This document shows, piece after piece, positions 44,358 to 53,052 of a stretch of DNA of 64,000 nt. Every line of letters begins with the position of its first letter. Within the stretch, counting starts at the first letter, position 1. Source of the DNA: Niallia sp052318935. GTDB lineage: Bacteria > Bacillota > Bacilli > Bacillales > Cytobacillaceae. The notes below the pieces were generated by a model. That model saw only the letters and a list, made by a program, of their open reading frames with translations, ran no database searches and was not told the origin of the DNA. Location of the stretch: NCBI GenBank assembly GCA_052318935.1, contig JBQRKO010000020.1. One strand, 5' to 3'. The translations under genes were made by a program, and so were the position numbers.

Positions 44358-44912
44358 TTGTTGACGATGAAGGATATTATTCGTGACGGACACCCGACAT
44401 TACGGAAAGTGGCAGAAGAGGTAACTCTTCCGGCAAGTGAAGAAGATAAAAAAACACTTGAAAGCATGATGGAATTTCTTATTAATAGTCAGAACCCTGA
44501 AACCGCAGAAAAATATGGGCTTAGAGGAGGAGTAGGGCTTGCTGCTCCACAAATAAATATATCCAAACGAATGATTGCTGTTCATGTGAAAGATGAAACA
44601 GGAAAAGAATATAGCTACGGCCTTTTTAATCCAAAAATAATAAGTCATTCTGTGGAAAAATCATATTTAACATCTGGTGAAGGCTGTTTATCTGTTGATG
44701 AGTCAATTCCAGGTTTTGTTCCCCGCTATGCAAGAATTGCACTAAAAGGAACAGACCTTCAAAACAAAGAAGTCAAAATAAGACTTAAAGGCCTGCCAGC
44801 TATCGTTTTTCAACATGAAATTGACCACCTAAATGGTGTAATGTTTTATGATCATATCGACAAACAATTCCCGCTAAATCCTATTAAAGATGCCATAGCT
44901 ATCGAAAGATAA
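44358..44912 (+). CDS. def: Peptide deformylase (YkrB-type)
   Basis: A 184-residue metalloenzyme that removes the N-formyl group from nascent proteins. Three motifs are intact: GVGLAAPQI, EGCLSVDE and QHEIDHLNG, with metal ligands Cys, His and His. It is the type 2 (Gram-positive) form, with the insertion between motifs. The start is TTG 44358 (MLTMKDIIRDGHP), giving the same length as B. subtilis YkrB, with AAAGGAAGTGA 8 nt upstream. A terminator follows at 44976. Confidence 0.95.
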   Translation: MLTMKDIIRDGHPTLRKVAEEVTLPASEEDKKTLESMMEFLINSQNPETAEKYGLRGGVGLAAPQINISKRMIAVHVKDETGKEYSYGLFNPKIISHSVEKSYLTSGEGCLSVDESIPGFVPRYARIALKGTDLQNKEVKIRLKGLPAIVFQHEIDHLNGVMFYDHIDKQFPLNPIKDAIAIER

Positions 44913-44975
44913 TACGGAATTTTTTTCAGGAGAGGAAGGCATGCTGCTTTTTTATTAAGATTAAGACAGTAGTTT

Positions 44976-45010
44976 GAACCATACATATTACATGTATGGT
45001 TCCTATTTTC
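44976..45010 (+). terminator. Terminator after def
   Basis: GAACCATACAT / ATGTATGGTTC stem of 11 bp with a 5-nt loop, followed by CTATTTTC. Confidence 0.75.
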
Positions 45011-45154
45011 TTACAAAGTGGGATAAAGCCTGCTTATCCATTACTAATAACTGCCCCTCCCTCCAACTTCTAAATTTTCCCATGAAAATTTTTTCTATTT
45101 CTTCATATAATAATATTAAATTATTCAATCATTGAATATGATACTTAAACTAAA

Positions 45155-45316
45155 GGCTCTGTTAAACGATACTGTTGATTTTGGAAGGAAATTTGCGAGA
45201 CTCCTGTGGGATTAGCGAGACAAGTGAAACCTCGTAGGAGCGTCGTTACGAGGAGGCTCGGCGCTCGCCCCTCGGAAAGCGAGCGATAAGCTTTGGAACC
45301 CCCCTTTTAACAAAGC
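45155..45316. mobile_element. Class C2 MITE (degenerate)
   Basis: Starts GGCTCTGTTAAACGAT and ends TTTTAACAAAGC, like the class C ends, with the GC-rich core between. No convincing target duplication. The termini have drifted, so it is probably an old copy. Confidence 0.6.
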
Positions 45317-45398
45317 TTATTTTCAGGGTAAACACCCATGCTAATAAAATTCGCACCATGGCACATGGAAAGAAGTAGTCTCCACATTTATAGCGCAG

Positions 45399-45514
45399 AG
45401 CAGCGTGAATACACGAAGACTCCTGCGGGAAAGCGAGACAGACGAGACCCTGCAGGAGCGTAGCGACGAAGCGGCTCGGCGCTCGCCCGCGGAAAGCATA
45501 GTGTATTCACGCTG
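45399..45514. repeat. GC-rich core unit without class A ends
   Basis: GCAGCGTGAATACACG and GTGTATTCACGCTGC bracket the complete core (CTCCTGCGGGAAAGCGAG ... CTCGCCCGCGGAAAGC). The outer GGCTGTTTTC ends are missing. TTTTCAGGGTA occurs on both sides (45320-45330 and 45525-45535). Confidence 0.6.
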
Positions 45515-45655
45515 CGGAACTTCTTTTCAGGGTAGCGAAACTTAAAAAACTCCACGCGAATAAACTATTTTTGGACAAAATGATGGATTATTTAAGTGAG
45601 AACACTTTACATTGGACAATAATGGTTTAAAATAAAAGTAAGGAGATGATCCACT

Positions 45656-45727
45656 ATGTTGAAGAAGCTAAGAAAAAAGCTCTTAAAACAGTGGAAAGAT
45701 TTATTAAGAAAAAAAACAATTGCTTAA
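45656..45727 (+). CDS. Candidate 23-residue amphipathic cationic peptide
   Basis: The ORF begins MLKKLRKKLLKQWKDLLRKK. Leu and Trp residues recur every three to four positions, so a helix would have one hydrophobic and one strongly basic face, as in membrane-binding peptides. It is preceded by TAAGGAGATGATCC, 13 of 14 bases complementary to the 16S rRNA 3' end, three bases before the ATG. TTTACA at 45606 and TAAAAT at 45628 could be a promoter, although the transcript would then start very close to the ribosome site. The large hairpin at 45749-45834 follows. I do not recognise the peptide; it may bind membranes or be a toxin-like or antimicrobial peptide, but that is inference. Confidence 0.5.
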   Translation: MLKKLRKKLLKQWKDLLRKKTIA

Positions 45728-45748
45728 ACATTGCAGAAAGATTTTATT

Positions 45749-45834
45749 AAGGTCAGGCCCCACATGCCACCATAATAATAATAGTGTGTGCCAACATTAT
45801 TATTATTAATTTTTGTGGCTGGGGGTCAGACCTT
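45749..45834. repeat. Class H1 REP-like long palindrome
   Basis: AAGGTCAGGCCCCACATGCC and the inverted GGGGGTCAGACCTT ends enclose AATAATAATAATAG / ATTATTATTATT arms. The GGTCTGACCCC terminus is typical of repeats linked with REP-associated tyrosine transposases. No such transposase lies in the window. With TTTTATTTT following, it could also act as a terminator. Confidence 0.62.
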
Positions 45835-45835
45835 T

Positions 45836-46180
45836 TATTTTCTCAAAAAATCGATTGCTTTCAACCAAATTAACTCTCTTTTACCTTTGCTTTTACACCC
45901 AATCTACTATTGTAATATACATTCTTATCATTTGAATAACAGTACATTGTCAAAATAGAAAATCGGGCGTTTACATATTCTACATAACGAAGAAAGTGCT
46001 TTCTAACTTTTTTATAATATAGTATAAAAGCAAATAATTTGTCCTTTTTATGCTTATCAGCATTGATATGTTTTTATAACGCTGATTTGCGGACAATCTC
46101 TATTTAAAAGAAAAAACATGAAAAACATGTTAACTTTTTATATAATATAATTAGATAATAATATTAAGGAGCGATTCATC
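45836..46180 (+). other. Leader region of the rpoY-rnjA operon, no gene seen
   Basis: 345 bp of AT-rich DNA. TATAATATAATT near 46140-46152 could include the -10 element of the rpoY promoter; the -35 is not clear. No repeat recognised. Confidence 0.4.
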
Positions 46181-46393
46181 ATGATTTTTAAAGTATACTA
46201 TCAAGACTCAAAAGCAGAAGTACCAGTAAGAGAAAAAACTAGAACTATTTATATGGAAGGTGTATCTGAAAGAGACATTAGAACAAAACTTGCAGAAAAA
46301 CCATATAATATTGAGTTTATTACTGCTGTCGAAGGTGCATTCTTAGAATATGAAAAACAAAATGAAGATTTTACAGTATTGGAGATTGAATAA
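46181..46393 (+). CDS. rpoY: RNA polymerase epsilon subunit (YkzG)
   Basis: A 70-residue subunit specific to Firmicutes RNA polymerase, starting MIFKVYYQDSKAEVPVREKT. RTIYMEGVSERDIRTKLAEK and YNIEFITAVEGAFLEYE are the conserved centre. It resembles phage Gp2 in fold and binds near the polymerase jaw. RBS AAGGAGCGA. Its TAA overlaps the ATG of rnjA by one base, the conserved rpoY-rnjA pair. Confidence 0.97.
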   Translation: MIFKVYYQDSKAEVPVREKTRTIYMEGVSERDIRTKLAEKPYNIEFITAVEGAFLEYEKQNEDFTVLEIE

Positions 46394-48060
46394 TGAAATT
46401 TGTTAAAAATGATCAAACAGCTGTATTTGCTCTAGGAGGTCTAGGGGAAATCGGTAAGAACACATACGGTGTTCAATTTCAAGATGAGATTATTCTTATT
46501 GATGCGGGAATTAAATTCCCAGAGGACGAGCTTTTAGGAATTGATTATGTTATTCCGGATTACAGCTTTCTTGTGAAGAATGTAGACAAAATTAAAGGCT
46601 TATTTATCACACATGGTCACGAAGACCATATAGGTGGTATCCCTTACCTTTTAAGACAAGTTAACATTCCTATTTATGGAGGAAAATTAGCACTTGCACT
46701 AGTAAGAAATAAACTAGAAGAGCACGGTCTATTACGTCAGACAACTTTACATGAAATACAGGAAGAGGATGTTATTAAATTCAGAAAGACTTCTGTATCT
46801 TTTTTTAGAACGACACATAGTATCCCTGATTCCTATGGTATCGTTGTCAAAACCCCGCCAGGACAAATCGTTCATACTGGAGATTTTAAGTTCGACTTTA
46901 CACCTGTTGGTGAACCAGCAAACTTAACAAAAATGGCGGAAATAGGTAAAGAAGGAGTGCTCTGTCTACTTTCTGACAGTACAAATGCTGAAGTTCCAAA
47001 CTTTACGATGTCAGAAAGACTTGTCGGTGACAGCATTCAAGATATTTTTAGAAAAGCAGATGGCAGACTTATTTTTGCTACCTTTGCCTCTAATATTTAT
47101 CGCCTTCAACAAGTTACAGATGCTGCTGTGGAATACGGAAGAAAAGTGGCTGTATTCGGAAGAAGTATGGAAGCAGCTATCAATATAGGATTAGAGTTAG
47201 GGTTTATTCAAGCGCCAAAGGAAACATTTATTGAACCACAGCAAATAAATCGCCTGCCTGCTAATCAAGTAACAATCCTTTGTACAGGAAGTCAAGGAGA
47301 ACCGATGGCTGCCATGTCAAGAATTGCAAATGGAACACATCGTCAGATTCAAATAATTCCTGGTGATACAGTCGTATTCTCTTCTTCACCAATTCCAGGG
47401 AACACAATTAGTGTAAACAGAACGATTAATATGCTATATCGTGCAGGAGCAGAAGTTATTCATGGACCGTTAAATAATATCCATACATCAGGTCATGGTG
47501 GACAGCAGGAACAAAAATTAATGCTGCGTTTAATGAAACCCAAATTCTTTATGCCTATTCACGGAGAATACAGAATGCAAAAAATGCATTCTGAGCTTGC
47601 GATTGACTGTGGTGTAAACGAAGAAGACTGCTTTATTATGGATAATGGTGAAGTTCTTGCTCTTTCCAATGATACTGCACATATTGCCGGCAAAATTCCT
47701 TCTGGCTCCGTTTATATTGACGGCAGCGGAATTGGCGATATCGGAAATATCGTGTTAAGAGATCGCCGCATTCTTTCAGAAGAAGGTTTAGTTGTTGTTG
47801 TTGTTAGCATCAATATGAAAGATTTTAAAATCTCAGCAGGTCCAGATCTTATTTCAAGAGGATTTGTATATATGCGTGAATCTGGTGATTTAATAAATGA
47901 TGCGCAAAACTTAATAAATAAACATCTAAATAAGGTAATGGAACGTAAAACAACACAATGGTCAGAAATAAAAAATGAGATTATCGAAACATTGTCTCCT
48001 TTCTTATATGAAAAAACAAAACGTAGACCAATGATCCTTCCAATCATTATGGAAGTTTAA
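46393..48060 (+). CDS. rnjA: Ribonuclease J1
   Basis: A 555-residue metallo-beta-lactamase/beta-CASP RNase with 5'-3' exonuclease and endonuclease activity; central in mRNA turnover and 16S rRNA maturation in Bacillus. The zinc site THGHEDHIGGIPYL (residues 73-86), HTGDFKFDFTPV, SDSTNAE, and the beta-CASP motifs GPLNNIHTSGHGGQQE and PIHGEYRM are complete. Coupled to rpoY by an ATGA-like overlap; it ends before a bidirectional terminator shared with ktrC. Confidence 0.97.
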   Translation: MKFVKNDQTAVFALGGLGEIGKNTYGVQFQDEIILIDAGIKFPEDELLGIDYVIPDYSFLVKNVDKIKGLFITHGHEDHIGGIPYLLRQVNIPIYGGKLALALVRNKLEEHGLLRQTTLHEIQEEDVIKFRKTSVSFFRTTHSIPDSYGIVVKTPPGQIVHTGDFKFDFTPVGEPANLTKMAEIGKEGVLCLLSDSTNAEVPNFTMSERLVGDSIQDIFRKADGRLIFATFASNIYRLQQVTDAAVEYGRKVAVFGRSMEAAINIGLELGFIQAPKETFIEPQQINRLPANQVTILCTGSQGEPMAAMSRIANGTHRQIQIIPGDTVVFSSSPIPGNTISVNRTINMLYRAGAEVIHGPLNNIHTSGHGGQQEQKLMLRLMKPKFFMPIHGEYRMQKMHSELAIDCGVNEEDCFIMDNGEVLALSNDTAHIAGKIPSGSVYIDGSGIGDIGNIVLRDRRILSEEGLVVVVVSINMKDFKISAGPDLISRGFVYMRESGDLINDAQNLINKHLNKVMERKTTQWSEIKNEIIETLSPFLYEKTKRRPMILPIIMEV

Positions 48061-48075
48061 AAAGAACCGCTACAC

Positions 48076-48106
48076 AAAAAGCACGCAAAATAAATGCGTG
48101 CTTTTT
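48076..48106. terminator. Bidirectional terminator between rnjA and ktrC
   Basis: AAAAAGCACGCA / TGCGTGCTTTTT, a 12-bp stem with a 7-nt loop. T-run on both strands. Confidence 0.9.
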
Positions 48107-48114
48107 ACTTATTT

Positions 48115-48774
48115 TTAAGACATCACTTTTTTCTCAAAACGATTAATATCCGAGTCTGCACCAATTACGATTAAAACATCATTTTCTTTTATTGGCTCTG
48201 AAGCCTGTGGAGATACAATAATGTCATTATTCCGTTTGATAGCAACAATTGTTATTCCATAACGGGCACGGATGTCTAAATCAACCATTGTATAACCATC
48301 TAATCTATTGCTTGCCTTTATTTCAACAATGCTATGTTCATCTGATAATTCTAAATAATCTAGTACATTATTGGAAACAATATTATGGGCAATCCTTTTT
48401 CCCATATCCCGTTCAGGATGTACGATGGAGTCTGCTCCAATTTTATTTAACACCTTTTCGTGATAATCATTTTGCGCTTTAACGGTAATATTACTTACAC
48501 CCAACTCTTTTAAAATAAGGGTAGTAAGAATGCTTGCCTGAATATCATCTCCAATTGCGACTATAACATGTTCGAAGTTTCGAATCCCTAAACTTTTTAA
48601 AACATTTTCATCAACCGAATTCCCTACGACCGCATGGGAAACAATATTTGCATACTCATTTATGCGCTCTTCGTTTTTATCTATTACCATTACTTCCATT
48701 CCAAGTTCTACTAATTCGCGACAAATACTGCCTCCAAATCTTCCTAATCCGATAACTGCAAATTCTTTCTTCAA
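48115..48774 (-). CDS. ktrC: Potassium uptake regulatory protein KtrC (RCK domain)
   Basis: A 219-residue cytosolic RCK protein. N-domain VIGLGRFGGSICRELVELG (Rossmann, binds ATP or ADP, and c-di-AMP at the C-domain), VIDKNEERINEYANIV and HAVVGNSVDENVLKSLG. C-domain IRARYGITIVAIKRNNDIIVSP. It gates the KtrD potassium channel. The start is TTG 48774 with TGGAGG 7 nt upstream; the upstream ATG codons in the same frame lie before or within the ribosome site. ktrD is not in this window. Confidence 0.93.
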   Translation of the reverse strand: MKKEFAVIGLGRFGGSICRELVELGMEVMVIDKNEERINEYANIVSHAVVGNSVDENVLKSLGIRNFEHVIVAIGDDIQASILTTLILKELGVSNITVKAQNDYHEKVLNKIGADSIVHPERDMGKRIAHNIVSNNVLDYLELSDEHSIVEIKASNRLDGYTMVDLDIRARYGITIVAIKRNNDIIVSPQASEPIKENDVLIVIGADSDINRFEKKVMS

Positions 48775-48924
48775 ACTAGAATCCTCCATACAACTGTTCA
48801 ATAGTAATTACTACGATAAAGTAGTTATTTTCTTTGAATACTTTCTAATATTATCATATTTCCAACCTTGTAGAGAAACAATAACCTATTCCTTCTATTC
48901 ATTTTCTCCTTTTTATAAGACAGA

Positions 48925-48972
48925 AAACACTGTAAAACGAGCAAAAGTATTTTCCGCTTGTTTTACAGTGTT
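48925..48972 (-). terminator. Terminator after dapL
   Basis: AACACTGTAAAACGAGC pairs with GCTTGTTTTACAGTGTT with one G-T pair. GTTTTCTG follows on the minus strand. Confidence 0.7.
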
Positions 48973-48974
48973 AT

Positions 48975-50102
48975 TTAGTTTCCTTTGTATTGCAAATATT
49001 TTGTTAACATCGATATAGCAGATCCAATGGCCTCTTCGTTTGCATTTAGTTTGTTATGATGCAATCCGTACGGGGAATCCACTCCAAGCCAAAACATAAA
49101 GCCTGGGATATCCTTTAACATATAGCCAAAATCCTCGCCTGTCATCGCTTCCCTACACTCTATAACGTTTACTTCCGTTTGATTTTCTACAAATGCCATA
49201 AATTCTTTTGTCAGCTGCTCTTCATTATACACTTGATAATAGCCACAGCCAAAATCAATGGTACATTCACAGTTAAAACCAACTTCCACCCCTTTAACAA
49301 GAGATTGGACGCGCTGTTTAACCAATTCCATAGATTCACTGGAAAGCGTTCGCATCGTCCCTTCCAACCTTGCTGTTTCTGCAATAACATTTTGAACCGT
49401 GCCGCCAGTGATTTTTCCAATTGTAACAACTGCACTGTCAAGTGGATTAATATTTCTTGCAACAATCGATTGAAGCTGAGTGACAAGACTGCATGCTGCA
49501 ATGACCATATCATTTGTTTGATGAGGATAAGCAGCATGTCCCCCTTTTCCTTTTAAATCAATAAATAGTTCTGATGTATTGGCAAACAGCAGGCCTGGCT
49601 TTAATGCAATGGTGCCAACCGGATATTCTGGTGCGATATGTAAAGCAATCACCATGTCTGGCATCCACTCTTGCATGATATCGCTTTTAAGCATCGGCTC
49701 TGCCCCCCCAGGGCCTTCCTCTGCTGGCTGAAAGATAAACAGGACATCATCTTTAATAGGGTTGTTAACTATCTCTGTTAATACACCAAGCGCAATGCTC
49801 ATATGCAAATCATGTCCGCATGCATGCATGTTGCCTTGATGCTCAGACTGAAATGCAAGCCCTGTTTCTTCTTTCATAGGCAAGCCGTCCATATCGGCAC
49901 GATAGCCAATTAGTTTGGATGAATCAAATCCAGACACTTTAACGAAAATGCCTGTTTCCCATGTTTTTATTTCCATTCTGTCCGTTTGTAATGTACGGAT
50001 ATATTGAAGCAAATATGCTTGTGTTTTAAATTCTTGAAATCCCAATTCAGGAATTTGATGTAGATCTCTGCGAATTTTTATAAAATCTGCACTCTCTCCC
50101 AT
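48975..50102 (-). CDS. dapL: N-acetyldiaminopimelate deacetylase (YkuR)
   Basis: A 375-residue M20-family dinuclear metallohydrolase, with metal ligands in ACGHDLHMSIALGVL and FQPAEEGPGGAEPML. The GLHHNKLNANEEAI motif near the C-terminus holds the last ligand. It removes acetate from N-acetyl-LL-diaminopimelate in the acetylase variant of lysine and peptidoglycan-precursor synthesis. Adjacent to dapH, which catalyses the acetylation step (140-bp gap with a terminator between). The symbol follows Bacillus practice. Confidence 0.92.
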   Translation of the reverse strand: MGESADFIKIRRDLHQIPELGFQEFKTQAYLLQYIRTLQTDRMEIKTWETGIFVKVSGFDSSKLIGYRADMDGLPMKEETGLAFQSEHQGNMHACGHDLHMSIALGVLTEIVNNPIKDDVLFIFQPAEEGPGGAEPMLKSDIMQEWMPDMVIALHIAPEYPVGTIALKPGLLFANTSELFIDLKGKGGHAAYPHQTNDMVIAACSLVTQLQSIVARNINPLDSAVVTIGKITGGTVQNVIAETARLEGTMRTLSSESMELVKQRVQSLVKGVEVGFNCECTIDFGCGYYQVYNEEQLTKEFMAFVENQTEVNVIECREAMTGEDFGYMLKDIPGFMFWLGVDSPYGLHHNKLNANEEAIGSAISMLTKYLQYKGN

Positions 50103-50200
50103 TAGAATACCTCCATCATATATAAAACTTTCATTTACTTTTCCGTCGCAGCGTAATATGGAAATAAGACTTTACAAGTAGCTTTATTTCCCTTTAACAC

Positions 50201-50235
50201 AAAAAAAGCGTGGACGACTTATCCACGCTTTTTAT
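50201..50235 (-). terminator. Terminator between dapH and dapL
   Basis: AAAAAGCGTGGA / TCCACGCTTTTT stem of 12 bp, loop of 7 nt, T-run on both strands. It could attenuate rather than separate the two genes. Confidence 0.85.
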
Positions 50236-50242
50236 TTCAAAA

Positions 50243-50953
50243 TTATAGCTGACGAAGTTCGTGCATAATTTCAGTTTTTGATTTTGTTTTTTCGTCAATT
50301 TCTTTAACAACACGAGCTGGTGCTCCTGCTACTAATGTATTTGCAGGTACATCTTCCAGTACAATCGCTCCAGCAGCTACAACGGATCCTTTACCAATTG
50401 TAACACCTTCTACTACCACTGCGTTTGCTCCAATTAGTACATCGTCTTCTACGATTACAGGTTTTGCAGATGGCGGTTCAATTACTCCCGCTAAAACAGC
50501 TCCTGCTCCAACATGACAGTTCTTACCTACAGTAGCTCTTCCACCAAGTACCGCTCCCATATCAATCATAGAACCTTCTCCAATTACAGCGCCGATATTA
50601 ATAACTGCACCCATCATGATAACAGCATTGTTGCCGATTTCTACTTGATCGCGAATGAATGCACCTGGCTCAATACGAGCATTGATATTTTTCAAATCTA
50701 AAAGTGGAATTGCCGAATTTCTACGGTCGTTTTCTACAACAAAATCGGTAATTTTCCCTTTGTTTGCTTCGAATGCTGCGTTGATTTCTGTCCATTCGCC
50801 AAAAACAACTCCTGCATCTCCGCTAATAAAAGCTTGTACATTCTCGCCAAAATTTACATCAGCTAAATCACCTTTTACATAAACTTTTACAGGTGTTGAT
50901 TTTTTACTATTTTGAATAAATGAAATAATTTCATTTGCATCCATCATTTTCAT
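50243..50953 (-). CDS. dapH: Tetrahydrodipicolinate N-acetyltransferase
   Basis: A 236-residue acyltransferase with a left-handed beta-helix of hexapeptide repeats (NNAVIMMGAVINIGAVIGEG, GKNCHVGAGAVLAGVIEPPS). It acetylates tetrahydrodipicolinate in DAP synthesis. N-terminus MKMMDANEIISFIQNSKKST and C-terminus DEKTKSKTEIMHELRQL match B. subtilis DapH. ATG 50953 follows GGAGGT by 7 nt; the earlier codons in frame precede the ribosome site. Confidence 0.97.
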   Translation of the reverse strand: MKMMDANEIISFIQNSKKSTPVKVYVKGDLADVNFGENVQAFISGDAGVVFGEWTEINAAFEANKGKITDFVVENDRRNSAIPLLDLKNINARIEPGAFIRDQVEIGNNAVIMMGAVINIGAVIGEGSMIDMGAVLGGRATVGKNCHVGAGAVLAGVIEPPSAKPVIVEDDVLIGANAVVVEGVTIGKGSVVAAGAIVLEDVPANTLVAGAPARVVKEIDEKTKSKTEIMHELRQL

Positions 50954-51106
50954 TGCTTCTACCTCCATTATGTATAAATCATACTCGAAATTACTTTACC
51001 AAACAAAAGAAGTGAAAACAAGCAAAAAATCACTGTCTCTTATTTAATAGGCAAACTTTTTTCCAATAATCATGGAAAATGGGGCAATTCACTTTAATCA
51101 TTTTCC

Positions 51107-52012
51107 TTATTTTAGGTTGTAACCGTTATGGAATGGACAATCTATTAAATATTCTTTGACAATTTCTATAAATGCTTGTACTTGTTTCAATTGAAAAGAT
51201 GCTTCATATCCCATAAGCCATGTTTCCCTTTTTATTGGCTCATTTTTTTCGTTAAACAATGGAATTTTTAATACATTTTGTTCTGCATCTTTTAATGCAA
51301 TGGAAGGTAGAATACTATAACCTATACCGTTAAAACATAATTGTTTACATGTTTCAATCTGATCTACCACAATTGTTTTCTTTGGTGGTATTTGAAACTG
51401 CCTGTGCCACCATAAATCAATTTCTTCATAATAATTTGAATCACTTTTAAACTGTATAAATGGTCTATCCGTTTGCAGTAATTGATCTAAGCTTGAGATT
51501 TCCGTATCAACAAGATACAAAGGATCATCAAATAAATGCATTTTAGTACCTTTCCAGTCAGAATATCCACGAACAATGCCAAGATGGATATTATCTTTGT
51601 AAATCGATTTTAATATCTCACTGCTCCATCCTGTAACAAGAGATACTTTTGCTTGAGGATATTTAGCGACAAACCGTTTTAAAACAGCAGGAAGCCAATT
51701 TTGTCCAACAATGCTTGCTACGGCAATTTTTAACGTTCCATGTACTTCCTCTTCCAAAGCAAAGATTTCTTCACGCACTCTTTCTTCTTTGTTTATCGTT
51801 TCTGCTGCAAATTTTGTAACTATTTCTCCTGCAGCTGTTAACGAAAGGCCTTTTTGCGAGCGGATAAACAATTGAGCCCCCCATTCTTTTTCAATTGTTT
51901 GAAGACGTTGGGATAATGCAGGCTGTGATACAAAAAGTCTTTCTGCAGCTTTTCTCATATTCATTTCTTGTGCTAATACAGTTAGCAACTGTAGTTCAGA
52001 CATAGTAGACAT
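51107..52012 (-). CDS. ccpC: LysR-family regulator CcpC
   Basis: A 301-residue regulator. N-terminal winged helix with LAQEMNMRKAAERLFVSQPA and LSQRLQTIEKEWG. C-terminal effector domain with RGYSDWKGTKMHLFDDPLYL and DQIETCKQLCFNGIGYSILP. In B. subtilis CcpC represses citB and citZ in response to citrate. ATG 52012 (MSTMSELQLL) is preceded by AGAGG; the upstream extension (TNKKTVKRKK) is unlikely to be translated. Stands alone; the MITE at 52102-52311 is just upstream and may flank its promoter. Confidence 0.92.
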   Translation of the reverse strand: MSTMSELQLLTVLAQEMNMRKAAERLFVSQPALSQRLQTIEKEWGAQLFIRSQKGLSLTAAGEIVTKFAAETINKEERVREEIFALEEEVHGTLKIAVASIVGQNWLPAVLKRFVAKYPQAKVSLVTGWSSEILKSIYKDNIHLGIVRGYSDWKGTKMHLFDDPLYLVDTEISSLDQLLQTDRPFIQFKSDSNYYEEIDLWWHRQFQIPPKKTIVVDQIETCKQLCFNGIGYSILPSIALKDAEQNVLKIPLFNEKNEPIKRETWLMGYEASFQLKQVQAFIEIVKEYLIDCPFHNGYNLK

Positions 52013-52101
52013 CTTTTTCCTCTTTACTGTTTTCTTATTAGTAGAGCTCAATTCTAAAAGTCACTTCTTGTACATTTTATAATATGATCCATGCTAAAAA
52101 A

Positions 52102-52311
52102 CGCTCTTTTCAAATAGGTTGTTGTTATTTAATCCGCAGCCTGAATACACTTCGCTTTCCGCGGGCGAGTGCCGAGCCTCCTCGTCGCTTTGCTCCTGTG
52201 GGGTCTCGTCTTTCTCGCTTTTCCCGCAGGAGTCTACGTGTATTCAGGCTGCTCAGTGCTTCAGACATGTTTATTATGTTATTAAAAAAAACAAACTTTT
52301 AGAAAAAAGCC
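52102..52311. mobile_element. Class A7 MITE
   Basis: CGCTCTTTTCAAATAGGTTG at the left (first base changed), CTTTTAGAAAAAAGCC at the right. No convincing target duplication, so an old copy. The core is complete and close to that of A1 and A2. Confidence 0.75.
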
Positions 52312-52348
52312 TTAAGAATCTTTTTATACCTTTGCTATGATTCTCTTT

Positions 52349-52492
52349 TTACCCTTTACTTGTTTGAATATTTCTGACTGTATAATTACAACTTGGGCAT
52401 TGGTAAATAATATTTTGATTAGATTGAGCTGTTAATACATGCTCCAACGTTTCTTTTTTTAAACATTGGGGACAGATTACATTAGGAATCAT
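52349..52492 (-). CDS. Small zinc-ribbon protein, 47 residues
   Basis: MIPNVICPQCLKKETLEHVL is followed by IIYQCPSCNYTVRNIQTSKG. Two CPxC pairs (CPQC, CPSC) spaced by 21 residues form a classical zinc ribbon. GAGGTG stands six or seven bases before the ATG. It is between ccpC and ykuJ, on the same strand. I do not recognise the exact family. It is too short for many ORF finders, but the ribosome site and zinc knuckles make it credible. Confidence 0.7.
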   Translation of the reverse strand: MIPNVICPQCLKKETLEHVLTAQSNQNIIYQCPSCNYTVRNIQTSKG

Positions 52493-52574
52493 TTCATTCA
52501 CCTCATTTGTTAGCATAAGTCATTTTTCAAAAATATATGCTACTAAAAGTGTGTATTCTTTACAGAAAAAATAA

Positions 52575-52780
52575 GGCTTGTTTTCGTATAAAATGTTGCT
52601 TTTAAACGTGCAGCTTGAATACACTTCGTCCGTTTAGCGAGCGTCGAGCCTCCTGAGCCGCATATGCTCCTGTGGGGTCTCGTCTTTCTCGCATTCCCAC
52701 AGGAGTCTACGTGTATTCAGGCTGCTGAGTATCTCTTCTCCCATTTTTCCGCGTAAAAAACAACTAACTTTGAGAAAACA
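52575..52780. mobile_element. Class A8 MITE next to ykuJ terminator
   Basis: GGCTTGTTTTCGTATAAAAT at the left and CTTTGAGAAAACA at the right, where the final GCC is lost. No clear 8-bp duplication. The right end touches the ykuJ terminator hairpin. Confidence 0.75.
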
Positions 52781-52783
52781 ATA

Positions 52784-52804
52784 AAAAGGAGCTATAGCAG
52801 CTCC
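52784..52804 (-). terminator. Terminator after ykuJ
   Basis: GGAGCT / AGCTCC stem with a 5-nt loop and TTTTTATTG on the minus strand. Confidence 0.75.
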
Positions 52805-52815
52805 AAAGTTAAGTT

Positions 52816-53052
52816 TTATTGAATTAAATCAAAGATTTCAATCGTAATCATATCAACATTATCAAATTGATATCTTTTCGGTTTTTCTTTATCCTGATAC
52901 ACTTCTAACTCAAACGTTTCGGTTTTAGGATGAAATGTAACTTGACATTTCCTTTCACCATTCACTTCAAAAAATCGTTGGGTTGGTTCTCCCCCTGTTG
53001 ATTGTTCTTGTAAATTTTTTAATCTTGTTAATATGCCTTGAAGTTGTGACAT
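52816..53052 (-). CDS. ykuJ: YkuJ family protein
   Basis: A 78-residue protein starting MSQLQGILTRLKNLQEQSTG, with GEPTQRFFEVNGERKCQVTF and QDKEKPKRYQFDNVDMITIE, as in YkuJ. A small alpha/beta protein of unknown function. ATG 53052 follows AAAGGAGAG; the longer frame lies upstream of the ribosome site. Element A8 ends just beyond its terminator. Confidence 0.92.
   Translation of the reverse strand: MSQLQGILTRLKNLQEQSTGGEPTQRFFEVNGERKCQVTFHPKTETFELEVYQDKEKPKRYQFDNVDMITIEIFDLIQ

Noticed and set aside
51072..51115. Hairpin GGAAAATG/CATTTTCC after ccpC
   Set aside because: Short stem with a long loop and no T-run in the ccpC direction; too weak for a terminator call.
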